Below are positions 43,127 through 52,185 of a stretch of 64,000 bases of DNA, in pieces (position 1 is the stretch's first letter; every line of letters starts with the position of its first letter). Position numbers and translations under genes: made by a program. The notes under the pieces are model-generated. The model saw only the letters and a list, made by a program, of their open reading frames with translations, ran no database searches and was not told where the DNA came from. This DNA is from a bacterium. GTDB taxonomy: Bacteria > Zixibacteria > MSB-5A5 > CAIYYT01. The stretch is from NCBI GenBank assembly GCA_016708315.1, contig JADJGC010000014.1, positions 19,535 through 83,534 on the forward strand, given 5' to 3'.

Positions 43127-44549
43127 ATGATGTTAAAAAATGAATTTCGGAGTCGTCGCAATGTCTTGCTGACGGCCGTGATGTTGATGTTGTTATCAGT
43201 CACGTTGATCGCTAACAACAACGGCGAGTATGAAAGCGACCGTCTCGTCTGCGAAATGCGAGTCGGATACAATATCAACTATATCAACACAACCTACTCG
43301 ACTACCGTTCTCAACACCATCTTCTCTACCGGAGCCTACTTGCTTCAGACTCAGCCGGGCGTAGATGCCGAAAGCTTGGCAGCGGTGATATCACTTGATA
43401 CCGCGGTGCTCTATTGCGGTCCGAACTACTACTTGGACGCCCCCGAACCGTTTCAGCGTAGCTCGCCATTCCTCGATAACCAGTTCATTGGTACCTTCGA
43501 AGACCAACCAGCCGCGGCAGCGCTTTCACTTCCAAGCGCACAAACGGTCGTCTACCGGAACTGCAGTCAAGGTTGGTATCATCGATACCGGTCTCAATTT
43601 CGAACATCCGCAGTTCGCCGCAAGGTCATCGCACGTTCATTCCGGCTTTGATTTTGTTGATAACGATGCCGATGCCAATGATGAACCGGGCGGCGTCGCC
43701 TCTGGTCATGGGACCTTTGTCGCCGGAGCAATTGCATTAGTCGCTCCCGGTGCTGACTTGTATGCTTACCGTACACTGGACACCCTCGGACGCGGAAATG
43801 GCTATACAATTGCAAGAGCAGTTGTCAAAGCTGTCGAAGATGGTTGCCGGATCATCAATCTCAGCCTCGGGTTGCGGGGGCATCACAGTGCCATCCACGA
43901 TGCGATCGACTTCGCCGAAAGTCTCGGCGTGGTTGTCGTAGCAGCTGCCGGCAACGATTCCACTGGTGACGAAAATCTCTTTCCGTTCCCGGCACTGAAG
44001 TCATCTGTTATCGCCGTTGCAGCCGTAGATTCACTCAACCATAAAGCCGACTTTTCCAACTGGGGGAACAAGGTCGACCTCTGCGCACCCGGAACAAGAG
44101 TCTATGCTCCACATCTGGACACACTTTATGCCTGGTGGGATGGCACAAGCTTTGCAGCGCCAATGGTAGCCGGTGTCGCTGCGCTGATGTTGTCAATCGA
44201 CTCCAGCCTTACCGCCGATGCAATCGACAGCATACTCGGCGAGACTGCCATTGATATTGACGCAATCAATCCTCTTTATGCAGGTGAATTGGGCAAGGGT
44301 CTCGTCAATCCTCCAGCTGCTCTTGCTGCTTTGACCGATTTTGTTTGCGGGGATGCTAACGGCACCAATAGCATCAACATCTCTGATGCTATCTATGTCA
44401 TTAATTATATCTTCGCCGGAGGCTCGCCGCCAGTTCCCACTCTGGCTGGTGACTGTGATTGCAGCGGTTCGCTCACCATATCCGATGCTGTTTTCTTGAT
44501 AAATTTTGTTTTTGCAGGCGGGGACCCGCCATGCGGAAACTGCCAATAG
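43127..44549 (+). CDS. Exported S8 subtilisin-like protease with dockerin-like C terminus (frameshifted)
   Basis: The start at 43127 (GAGGAG upstream, 8 bp after the CHAT gene) opens a signal peptide and propeptide. Near 43550-43565 the frame shifts: the first part reads to AQTVVYRN, the rest continues in the next frame from TAVKVGIIDTG. All S8 catalytic regions follow: IIDTGLNFEHP (Asp), GHGTFVAGA (His), AAAGND (Asn) and GTSFAAPMVAG (Ser), then two dockerin-like repeats. One base looks inserted, or two lost. It may be a sequencing error, a recent mutation or less likely programmed. Confidence 0.82.
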
Positions 44550-44575
44550 ACGAGTCTCTCAGACACGTCACAATT

Positions 44576-44608
44576 GCGGCAGGAAGCGAGCATCCTGCCG
44601 CTTTTTTA
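44576..44608 (+). terminator. Terminator of the sigma/CHAT/S8 operon
   Basis: GCGGCAGGA (44576-44584) and TCCTGCCGC (44593-44601), 8-nt loop, then six T. Confidence 0.9.
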
Positions 44609-44754
44609 TTGCCCGCCCGCGTATGATGACAAAAATGTCTATATTTCTGCAAATCAGATGAACGGCAATCGGGGAGTATATACTCTGTATTCTGAAAAAC
44701 AAAATCGCCGAATGCTACCGGGCGAGAACACTCAACCCTTCTGGAGGTTGTACC

Positions 44755-45714
44755 ATGCTGAAAAGCACTCTTAACCATCTCGTCCGAAGCCTTATTGGAT
44801 TCGCCCTCTCGGCAGTCATGATTGGCTGTTCGGGAAGTTCCTCCGATTCGCCCGTAAGTCCGCTCAACAAACCGCTTACCGGTCCTGACGACTGCCCGAA
44901 CTGCGAACAGGTCAGCTTCGCTGCGCGCGTTCAGACTATCAACCAGGAGATGTTTCGCGTAACGTTTGCTGGTGCGCCGGACACAGTATTTGCCATACAG
45001 AACTGCGAAATGTTCAAATTGGTCGCTGGACACCAAGTCCGTGTGCAGTTTGGCGATATCCAGATCAACGATTCAGTCGAAGTCAACGGCCACCGTCAGG
45101 CCAATGGTGATGTAATTGCCCAGCGCTTGAGGATCATGGCCTCCGATGGCAGTTGCGGCTATGACCTTGCCTTCCGTGATTCCATTGCGACAATTGACTA
45201 CAGCGCCGGCACATTCACGGTCTACGGGCGCACGGAAACAATTTCGATAGATGAGAACACTGTTATTCTCGGGACGAAATCCACACGCCTAAATGCAGCT
45301 CTCAGCGGCTCAGAACCGCAGAATAATCAGCAACGTGAACAACTGATCAAAGACCGCGACACAGTTTTGACCTTTACCGACCTGCAAGTAGGCAACGTCG
45401 TCGAAGTCAGAGCTGATGTAATTGATGAAACGAATCTCTTGGCAGTAAAAGTCAAGCTTGCCAACTGTGCCGAGAAACTGTGCATAACTTTCGATGCTGT
45501 CTTGGCGACAGTTGATTTAGATAACAACACCGTTACCTTTGTTGATCTTGCCTGGGTCGCAACTGTCTGCCCGAACGCACAACTATTTGACGCAGACGGC
45601 AACGAATTGACATTAGCCGATTTTGCTGCTGGTGATCAAGTCAGCGTCAAGTGCTTTCCTTCATCAGATGGAACACTCAAGATCTGTCTTATGACCGTCG
45701 TCTCTCCTGTGTAG
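44755..45714 (+). CDS. DUF5666-like repeat lipoprotein 1
   Basis: 319 residues with a lipobox (VMIGC) and GGAGG before the ATG. After a cysteine-containing stretch the protein consists of small beta-barrel-like repeats of the DUF5666 kind, each ending with a phrase like INDSVEVNGHRQANGDVIAQ. The segment IDYSAGTFTVYGRTETISID recurs almost unchanged in the next gene, so the two are paralogues. Likely on the cell surface; function unknown. Confidence 0.75.
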   Translation: MLKSTLNHLVRSLIGFALSAVMIGCSGSSSDSPVSPLNKPLTGPDDCPNCEQVSFAARVQTINQEMFRVTFAGAPDTVFAIQNCEMFKLVAGHQVRVQFGDIQINDSVEVNGHRQANGDVIAQRLRIMASDGSCGYDLAFRDSIATIDYSAGTFTVYGRTETISIDENTVILGTKSTRLNAALSGSEPQNNQQREQLIKDRDTVLTFTDLQVGNVVEVRADVIDETNLLAVKVKLANCAEKLCITFDAVLATVDLDNNTVTFVDLAWVATVCPNAQLFDADGNELTLADFAAGDQVSVKCFPSSDGTLKICLMTVVSPV

Positions 45715-45777
45715 AAATCTCAGGGTGCCAGTGTCGGCACTCTTGAAGTCCGGTAGCAACACCGGCATCTTGAGGAC

Positions 45778-45807
45778 AACAGGCGAAGAAATTCGCCTGT
45801 TTTTTTG
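45778..45807 (+). terminator. Terminator after lipoprotein 1
   Basis: AACAGGCGAA (45778-45787) and TTCGCCTGTT (45792-45801) with a GAAA loop, then a run of T. Confidence 0.92.
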
Positions 45808-46012
45808 TCTGAACACAGCAAATCCAATTGCGGTTGTTTAGGTCCTGTATTCATTGAGGGTAAAAGGGGCCAAATTACGCTATTTTTACGCTTTTCTAGA
45901 ACGTGGACTGTACGGATGACTCTTGTGTTGTCTCTGTCCTACAACACCGATGAAGAAGAGTTTTAACACACAACATACCACGTCGCGAAACATCGCGAGA
46001 GGAGAGAACAGA

Positions 46013-47209
46013 ATGCAAAACGGATGGAAGAAGCTCACGGCACAATTGATCGCTGGAATCGCGGTCGTAATGATGATGATCGGATGCTCGAATGATTCAC
46101 CGCTTTCACCAGACAGCAACCTGACTGCCAACAACAAAGGCGGCGGGACGAACGCGAATCTCGCTGCTCAAGTCGAATTCGGAAGTCACGTCGCATCGGT
46201 CGACGTCGATTTACGCAGACTCACCTTTACAACTAATAGCGAAATCGCTTATGCAGCTCCGGATGCCGAGATCGTCCGTCGCAACGGCGGAAACGAAACA
46301 CCGATTAGCTTCAGCGAGATCGTCGTCGGGGATTCAGTCGAGATCCGCGGCAATCGCCAAGGCGACAACTCCATTCTTGCTGATCGTATCCGCGTTAAGA
46401 CAGAAGACAACGGTGCTGAGGTAGAATTTGGCGGTCGCGTCGCTACAATCAATGCACTTGCGCGCACAATGACCTTTGTCGGCAATCCCGCCACGATCAA
46501 TGTTATGCCAAATGCCGAAGTTGTGAACCATGATCTGCAGGTACAGATTGACCTCTCCGAAATCATTGTTGGTGATTCCGTTGATATTCGCGGCACCAAC
46601 CAACCTGATGGCAGCATCTTGGCAGATCGCGTACGCCTTCGCAAGCCGGACGCTTTTGAAGATTCCGATCTCGAATTCAAGTCAAGAATCAGCGCAATCG
46701 ATTATTCCGCTGGAACATTCACTGTCGCTGGTCGCAGCGAGACCATTTCCGTAGATGCAACCACCATAATCTACGCCCATCTGTCCGAATTTGAAGACGG
46801 CCTTAGCAAGCGCGGCCGCGGCGGCGACGATAATGGCGTCGGCGAGCGTGACACGCTGCTTAGCTTTACCGACATGAAGATAGGCGACTCGGTCGAGGTA
46901 CACGCAAACATCGTCGATGCCAACAATCTTCAGGCAGTCCGCATCGAATTGGAAGATGTTAACGGCGGTATTCAAGACGTTCAGTTCAAAGCCGCAATTG
47001 CTACCCTCGATGTCGCTACCCGCACTGTCACTTTTGTCGGTCAGACTTGGAACGGCACCATCTCAGAAACAGCTCTCCTGACCGGCTTCAATAATGAGTC
47101 GATCACGCTGGATGCATTCGCGGTCGGCCAGTTGGTGGAAGTTGAAGGATTTCCGGGCCAGGCCGAAGCACTTCAGATTGTTCGTATGCACAAGGAAGAC
47201 AACTTGTAG
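46013..47209 (+). CDS. DUF5666-like repeat lipoprotein 2
   Basis: 398 residues from ATG at 46013 (GAGGAGAG upstream). The lipobox is MMIGC. About four DUF5666-like units follow, each with a phrase such as VGDSVEIRGNRQGDNSILAD; one repeat more than in the preceding paralogue. A low-complexity insert (SKRGRGGDDNGV) sits before the last units. The longer in-frame start at 45923 lacks a signal and was rejected. Confidence 0.75.
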   Translation: MQNGWKKLTAQLIAGIAVVMMMIGCSNDSPLSPDSNLTANNKGGGTNANLAAQVEFGSHVASVDVDLRRLTFTTNSEIAYAAPDAEIVRRNGGNETPISFSEIVVGDSVEIRGNRQGDNSILADRIRVKTEDNGAEVEFGGRVATINALARTMTFVGNPATINVMPNAEVVNHDLQVQIDLSEIIVGDSVDIRGTNQPDGSILADRVRLRKPDAFEDSDLEFKSRISAIDYSAGTFTVAGRSETISVDATTIIYAHLSEFEDGLSKRGRGGDDNGVGERDTLLSFTDMKIGDSVEVHANIVDANNLQAVRIELEDVNGGIQDVQFKAAIATLDVATRTVTFVGQTWNGTISETALLTGFNNESITLDAFAVGQLVEVEGFPGQAEALQIVRMHKEDNL

Positions 47210-47246
47210 TCGGTCATAATAACTTCGTCGTATCCAACGACCAATC

Positions 47247-47280
47247 AAGCGCCCGGCAAAGTGCCGGGCGCTTCTTGTTT
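47247..47280 (+). terminator. Terminator after lipoprotein 2
   Basis: AAGCGCCCGGCA (47247-47258) and TGCCGGGCGCTT (47262-47273) with a 3-nt loop; CTTGTTT follows. Downstream, 47281-47616 holds no supported gene. Confidence 0.85.
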
Positions 47281-47616
47281 CTGCCGGTTCGATCCACGTT
47301 GACCTGAATTCTATCAGAATCTACCGTACTTACATTTGGAAGTTATGGACCCAAATTATCCTTTTTTTTCGAAAAATAGACTATATTGGTGTACGAATCT
47401 GAAACATCGACTACTCTGTTACTCAGAGGCTGAAGCCTCTGGTTACTGCCATTAAAATACTGAATTAGCTTGGGAATTCGCATCGTCTGCCGGTTCGCTC
47501 CTGGAATTGCCGCTTTGGCAAGTTCCATCCCTCCGTTAGACAACAGGTTAGAAGTGGACAGGCGTGACCAAACTGAAATCGCATTATCATAAACTATCAT
47601 TCATAGGAGGAGTCAG

Positions 47617-49581
47617 ATGAACATTCTGTCACGCATCTCGTTGGCGGGATTAGTCGCAACAATTCTATTGGCGGCAAGTCCGCTCTATGCGACAATCCAC
47701 AACATTTCCGTAGGAAACTTCTTTTTCACACCGGGCAAGACCCAAGCCTGCCTCGGCGACACTGTGCGCTGGACTTGGACCGGTGGCGTGCATCAGGTCG
47801 ATTCTGATCCCAGTTCCCCCAAGGCGTTTCTCTCGCCCTTACAGAGCCTTCCAGGGTCGACGTATGACTTGATTCTGAGCGTCTCTGATCCCGTCGGGGC
47901 ATATCCATATACCTGTTCAGTTCATCCGCTCTCAATGATAGACACGATTTTCGTCTCCAACTGCAATCCAACGATCTACACATTCCTTCTGGATGACGAT
48001 CAGGAAGTTAGCTGCACCGGTACCGGCAGTACGGCAACAGGATTCGGTATCGCTATCCTAAATCCTGCACAGACCCAGCTTTCTGTCTATGTCGAACACA
48101 ATGTAATCGGCGCCAATGCCGCTCATATCCACTTCGGTGCACCGTGCGTTGATGGCGGTGCCATTCGCTTTGGCTTTACGTCCGCCGTGAGCCCGATTCA
48201 CGAAACTTGGGCAATCAGCCCGTCAAACGTAGCGGCCCTGCTTGCCGGAAACTTGTATGTCAATATCCACTCGCCCAGCTTCCCGAGCGGTGAAATTCGC
48301 GGGCAAATAGTCCAGGCTCCGATAAAGTTTGTCTATACGCTCGATGAGGCCCAGGCTCTCGCAGCTGCTGGTACCAATTCGCTTGCCTCCGGCGTTTCCG
48401 TATGCGAATTGAACCCAGCCAGCACTAGCCTCAATGTCAAAGTCACTCACGATGTTCAGAGTACAATCGACGGCCATGTCCACTTCGGAGTGCCCGGTGT
48501 AGAGGGTCCGATTCGTTTCGGTTTCGCCAATCCCTTGAGTCCGATCAACGAGAACTGGAGTCTTGACACACTCAATTTGAAAGACCTGATGCAGGGCGAC
48601 CTATACATCAATATCCACTCAACGGCGTTTCCATCAGGCGAAATCCGCGGCCAGCTCAAGCGGCAGGATGTCAACATCGCCATGAAAATGAATGGCGCCT
48701 TGGCGAATGGCGGCGCCGGAACCGGTTCGACTGCGGTTGGATTCACGGTCGCCACGCTCAGTGCAAACCTCAAGACGCTAACAATGCACACAGAGCATAA
48801 TGTTACCAGTCCCATTGACGCCCACGTCCACTTCGGTGCGCCAAACGTTGAAGGTCCGATTCGTCACGGCTTCGCAAGCTCGGCGAGTCCTTCCAACGAA
48901 GTCATGAACTTGACCGCCACCGACGTTACCGACTTGTTAGCCGGTAACCTCTACATCAATATCCACTCGACGGGTTTCCCGTCCGGTGAGATTCGCGGTC
49001 AGCTCGTGCTCGAACAGCCCCAGACTTATGTGTTGGGATTGGATGAATCTCAAGCCGCGGCTTGCGCCGGAACCGGCAGCGCCGCTACTGGCTCTTGCAC
49101 CGCCAAGCTCAAAGCCGGTGGCCGCGAAATGACCATCGACCTTACGCACAACGTATCCAGCCCGATTGACGGTCACGTTCATCGTGGCGCGATTTGCGTC
49201 TCCGGACCAATCATTTTCGGCTTCAGCAGTCCAGCCAGTCCGATTCGCGAAGTCTGGTACCTCGGCGTTCCCGACATCATTGACATGCTGCAGGAAGAGC
49301 TTTATGTCAACGTCCATTCTGTTGCGTTCCCGGTCGAAGAAATCCGCGGACAAATCGGCGCGCCGCCAGCACCTGCCTGCCTTTGCGGTGATGCCAACAA
49401 CAGCGGTGGCTTCAGTATTTCCGACGCCGTCTACATCATCGCCCACATCTTTGGCGGCGGTCCGGCACCCGCTCAACCGTGTCTTGGCGACGCCAATGGT
49501 AGCGGCGGTATCAGTATCTCTGACGCTGTGTACTTGATCGCACACATTTTCGGCGGCGGACCGGCTCCATTCTGCCCGTAA
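47617..49581 (+). CDS. Exported cupredoxin-CHRD-dockerin protein
   Basis: 654 residues with GGAGG upstream and a signal peptide. An N-terminal cupredoxin-like domain (GVHQVDSD, YTCSVHPLSM) has the His, Cys, His and Met of a type-1 copper site. Four CHRD domains follow, each with a repeat like HVHFGAPNVEGPIR and LYINIHSTGFPSGEIRGQL. Two dockerin-like repeats end the chain (GDANNSGGFSISDAVYIIAH and a near copy). Likely secreted or surface-attached. Confidence 0.87.
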   Translation: MNILSRISLAGLVATILLAASPLYATIHNISVGNFFFTPGKTQACLGDTVRWTWTGGVHQVDSDPSSPKAFLSPLQSLPGSTYDLILSVSDPVGAYPYTCSVHPLSMIDTIFVSNCNPTIYTFLLDDDQEVSCTGTGSTATGFGIAILNPAQTQLSVYVEHNVIGANAAHIHFGAPCVDGGAIRFGFTSAVSPIHETWAISPSNVAALLAGNLYVNIHSPSFPSGEIRGQIVQAPIKFVYTLDEAQALAAAGTNSLASGVSVCELNPASTSLNVKVTHDVQSTIDGHVHFGVPGVEGPIRFGFANPLSPINENWSLDTLNLKDLMQGDLYINIHSTAFPSGEIRGQLKRQDVNIAMKMNGALANGGAGTGSTAVGFTVATLSANLKTLTMHTEHNVTSPIDAHVHFGAPNVEGPIRHGFASSASPSNEVMNLTATDVTDLLAGNLYINIHSTGFPSGEIRGQLVLEQPQTYVLGLDESQAAACAGTGSAATGSCTAKLKAGGREMTIDLTHNVSSPIDGHVHRGAICVSGPIIFGFSSPASPIREVWYLGVPDIIDMLQEELYVNVHSVAFPVEEIRGQIGAPPAPACLCGDANNSGGFSISDAVYIIAHIFGGGPAPAQPCLGDANGSGGISISDAVYLIAHIFGGGPAPFCP

Positions 49582-49602
49582 ACGACTTCTCATAGGCCAA
49601 GA

Positions 49603-49640
49603 AGAAGGCGCTCTCGCAATTGCGGGAGCGCCTTCTATTT
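49603..49640. terminator. Bidirectional terminator between convergent genes
   Basis: AGAAGGCGCTC (49603-49613) pairs with GAGCGCCTTCT (49626-49636), with an additional inner pairing; lies between the CHRD gene and the DUF3467 gene. Confidence 0.8.
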
Positions 49641-49680
49641 GGGCAGAGTCAACGTGAATGACAAAGTTACGTTTCTTGTT

Positions 49681-49989
49681 TTACTGCGGCTCCGGCCGGG
49701 CAAAACCGATATTCTTCTGGTCAACGTCACCCTGAATCTTGATCTCGCCGAATTTCTCCTCATACTTCTTGAGATTATCCTCAAGCGTCTTCAGTACCGA
49801 CTTGGCGTTTTGCGGCGTCATAATGACTCGGGCAAATACACGTGCTTTCGGTGTCCCGGGTAGAAAACGGGCGAAATCGAGAATAATCTCCGAAGGCGAA
49901 TGCCCAATCATGACCAGATTAGAGTAAATTCCCTCGGCTTCGGCTTCGCGCAGTTCCAATTGTATCTGTTGAGTAGGTGGCTTGTTCAT
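49681..49989 (-). CDS. DUF3467 family protein
   Basis: 102 residues from an ATG preceded by GGAGG. The sequence GIYSNLVMIGHSPSEIILDF, then RVIMTPQNAKSVLKTLEDNL, is the signature of DUF3467, small cytoplasmic proteins of unknown role. Divergent from the heptose kinase gene with 63 bp between them. Confidence 0.88.
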   Translation of the reverse strand: MNKPPTQQIQLELREAEAEGIYSNLVMIGHSPSEIILDFARFLPGTPKARVFARVIMTPQNAKSVLKTLEDNLKKYEEKFGEIKIQGDVDQKNIGFARPEPQ

Positions 49990-50052
49990 GGTTCCTCCTT
50001 GTCAAGGCGTTGCCAGTGTAATATAATATGCGCTGCAGTCAAGGAGATTAAC

Positions 50053-51045
50053 TTGTCGATTCTGACACTCAAACGGCTCCAGGAGCTGTTCGACAACCTC
50101 AGTAGCGCCCGCGTTCTGGTCTATGGCGACCTTATGATCGACCAATACCTCTGGGGCAACGTCAATCGTATCTCGCCGGAAGCTCCGGTACCCATTGTCG
50201 AGGTTACCTCGGAAACCATGCACCTTGGCGGAGCCGCCAATGTTGCGCGCAATATCAGCGCCATCGGCTGTAATGTCGAATTGGTCGGATTAGTTGGCGA
50301 TGATGAAAACGCCGCCAAACTCCAGCACCTTCTCGAGCGGGAAGGGATCAGCCAACACAAACTTGTCAGCGATCAAAAACGGCCCACGACGGTCAAAACT
50401 CGCATCATCGCGCACAACCAGCAAGTCGTTCGCGCCGATCGTGAATCACGCGACGAAATCGATGGCTATACCGAAAACGAATTCGTTAAGCACATCGAAG
50501 GCCGTCTCGACGACCTTCAGTGCCTGCTCATTTCCGACTATGGCAAGGGCGTGATTACTTCGTCCTTCCTGAATACGATCGTTAGTCTTGCCCGCAAAAA
50601 GGGCAAACTTATCGCTGTCGATCCAAAGGAAACTCACTTCCGGAATTACAAACAGGTCTCAGTCATTACCCCCAACGAACACGAGGCTGCCTTCGCCGCT
50701 GGCAAGCGCATTCGCGATGACGAATCACTGAAAGATGTCGGTTGGGGACTACTGAAGGAACTTGAACTTGATTCAATCCTGGTCACCCTCGGTGCGCGTG
50801 GAATGGCGCTGTTCGAACAAGACGGCAACTTCAACCATCTCCCGACAGTCGCCAAGAAAGTGTTCGACGTAACCGGGGCAGGGGATACCGTCATCGCTGT
50901 AATGACTGCCATGATGGCGGCCGGCGCAACCAAGCTGGAAGCGGCATACATTGCAAATCAAGCGGCTGGAATTGTCGTCGGCTATATCGGCACGGCCTAT
51001 GTCAGTCGCGATGAGCTGCTTGAGACAATCGCGGAGCAACTGTAA
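50053..51045 (+). CDS. rfaE1: D-glycero-beta-D-manno-heptose-7-phosphate kinase
   Basis: 330 residues from a TTG at 50053 with AAGGAG 6 bp upstream. It is a PfkB/ribokinase-type sugar kinase: N-terminal VYGDLMIDQYLWG, LGGAANVARN, and the C-terminal catalytic DVTGAGDTV. It phosphorylates heptose-7-phosphate at C1 for the LPS core. In many bacteria it is fused to the adenylyltransferase as HldE; here the two are separate neighbouring genes. Confidence 0.9.
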   Translation: MSILTLKRLQELFDNLSSARVLVYGDLMIDQYLWGNVNRISPEAPVPIVEVTSETMHLGGAANVARNISAIGCNVELVGLVGDDENAAKLQHLLEREGISQHKLVSDQKRPTTVKTRIIAHNQQVVRADRESRDEIDGYTENEFVKHIEGRLDDLQCLLISDYGKGVITSSFLNTIVSLARKKGKLIAVDPKETHFRNYKQVSVITPNEHEAAFAAGKRIRDDESLKDVGWGLLKELELDSILVTLGARGMALFEQDGNFNHLPTVAKKVFDVTGAGDTVIAVMTAMMAAGATKLEAAYIANQAAGIVVGYIGTAYVSRDELLETIAEQL

Positions 51046-51076
51046 CCACTCTATGTAACTTTCGAAAACGAATCTA

Positions 51077-51550
51077 ATGACGAAGATAATTTCCAAAAGC
51101 GCAGTCCCCGAACTCGCCAAACGCCTCCACAAGGGCCGTAAACGTATCGTTTTCACCAACGGAGTGTTTGATATCCTCCATGCCGGTCATGTCGATTATC
51201 TGACTCGTGCTCGCAAACTCGGAGACTTGCTGATAGTTGGCCTCAATACTGACGCCTCCGTCAAAGTCAACAAGGGCGACCTTCGTCCCATAGTCCCCTA
51301 TAAATATCGCGCAAAGATGCTTGCCGCTCTCACGGTTGTAGACTATATTGTCCCTTTAGAGAGAAAGACACCTGATAAGCTCATTCCATTGATCAATCCT
51401 GATATCCTTGTCAAGGGTGCCGATTACAAGGTCTCGGAGATTGTCGGTGCTGACTTCGTTCTCGAACATGGCGGCAAAGTCGTGCGCATGAAATTGGTCA
51501 AAGGACTCTCCACCAGCGAGATTATTCGTCGAATCAAGCAGACATACTGA
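51077..51550 (+). CDS. rfaE2: D-glycero-beta-D-manno-heptose-1-phosphate adenylyltransferase
   Basis: 157 residues of the cytidylyltransferase-like fold: TNGVFDILHAGHVDYLTRAR with the HxGH motif (HAGH), and C-terminal KGLSTSEIIRRI. Makes ADP-heptose for LPS. It follows the kinase by 31 bp, matching the HldE domain order. Confidence 0.93.
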   Translation: MTKIISKSAVPELAKRLHKGRKRIVFTNGVFDILHAGHVDYLTRARKLGDLLIVGLNTDASVKVNKGDLRPIVPYKYRAKMLAALTVVDYIVPLERKTPDKLIPLINPDILVKGADYKVSEIVGADFVLEHGGKVVRMKLVKGLSTSEIIRRIKQTY

Positions 51551-51564
51551 TTGTGAGGGGTGAA

Positions 51565-52080
51565 ATGAAAATCTTGAATCTTCGGTCAAAGTGGGCAGCG
51601 GTCGCATTTGCGCTCTTGCTGCTAACAGTCGCCGGTTGCTACAACAACCAGGAATACACGCTCAAAAATCCAAGGCACCTGCCTCGTCTCGACTGGGACA
51701 ATGACGAAATGCCAATAGAGCGTCTTCTGGACTCAACGTCCGGCGTCTTTAGCTTGCCCCCGGGACACGAAGAACAAATGCTCCCCGCACGCTTGACCCC
51801 AACCTGGCGACTCGGTGATTCACACCCCGATAGAATCAAGACGATCTACTATGACTCCACCAAGCAGATTAATCCCAGCGGCTACTCGTGGGAAAATGGC
51901 ACGCTCATCATCATGGAATCCCGCAACTACCAGTACGTTACCTATCAAGTAGATCTCGATCGCGTAGACTCGATTCGCGTGATGTTCTCCGACACTGAAG
52001 AAAAGGAAGGCATCACCCGGCTCATTTCTGCGCTCAGTTTTATCGCCTTCGTAATCGTCATGAGCGCGACTATCGATTAA
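51565..52080 (+). CDS. Lipoprotein with C-terminal membrane helix
   Basis: 171 residues from ATG at 51565 (GAGGGG upstream), 15 bp after rfaE2. Lipobox TVAGC; the C terminus is a hydrophobic helix (ISALSFIAFVIVMSA). The middle has beta strands with the phrase YQYVTYQVDLDRVDSIRV. Not assigned to a family. Probably co-transcribed with the heptose genes. Confidence 0.7.
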   Translation: MKILNLRSKWAAVAFALLLLTVAGCYNNQEYTLKNPRHLPRLDWDNDEMPIERLLDSTSGVFSLPPGHEEQMLPARLTPTWRLGDSHPDRIKTIYYDSTKQINPSGYSWENGTLIIMESRNYQYVTYQVDLDRVDSIRVMFSDTEEKEGITRLISALSFIAFVIVMSATID

Positions 52081-52185
52081 CTCAGGCTCAATCGTACTTG
52101 ACAATCCATAGTCACAATCAATAATTGGGACGAGTTCCTAAAGCCGTCAGCGCTTTGCAATCGCAGCAGATAACAGAAAGTACGT

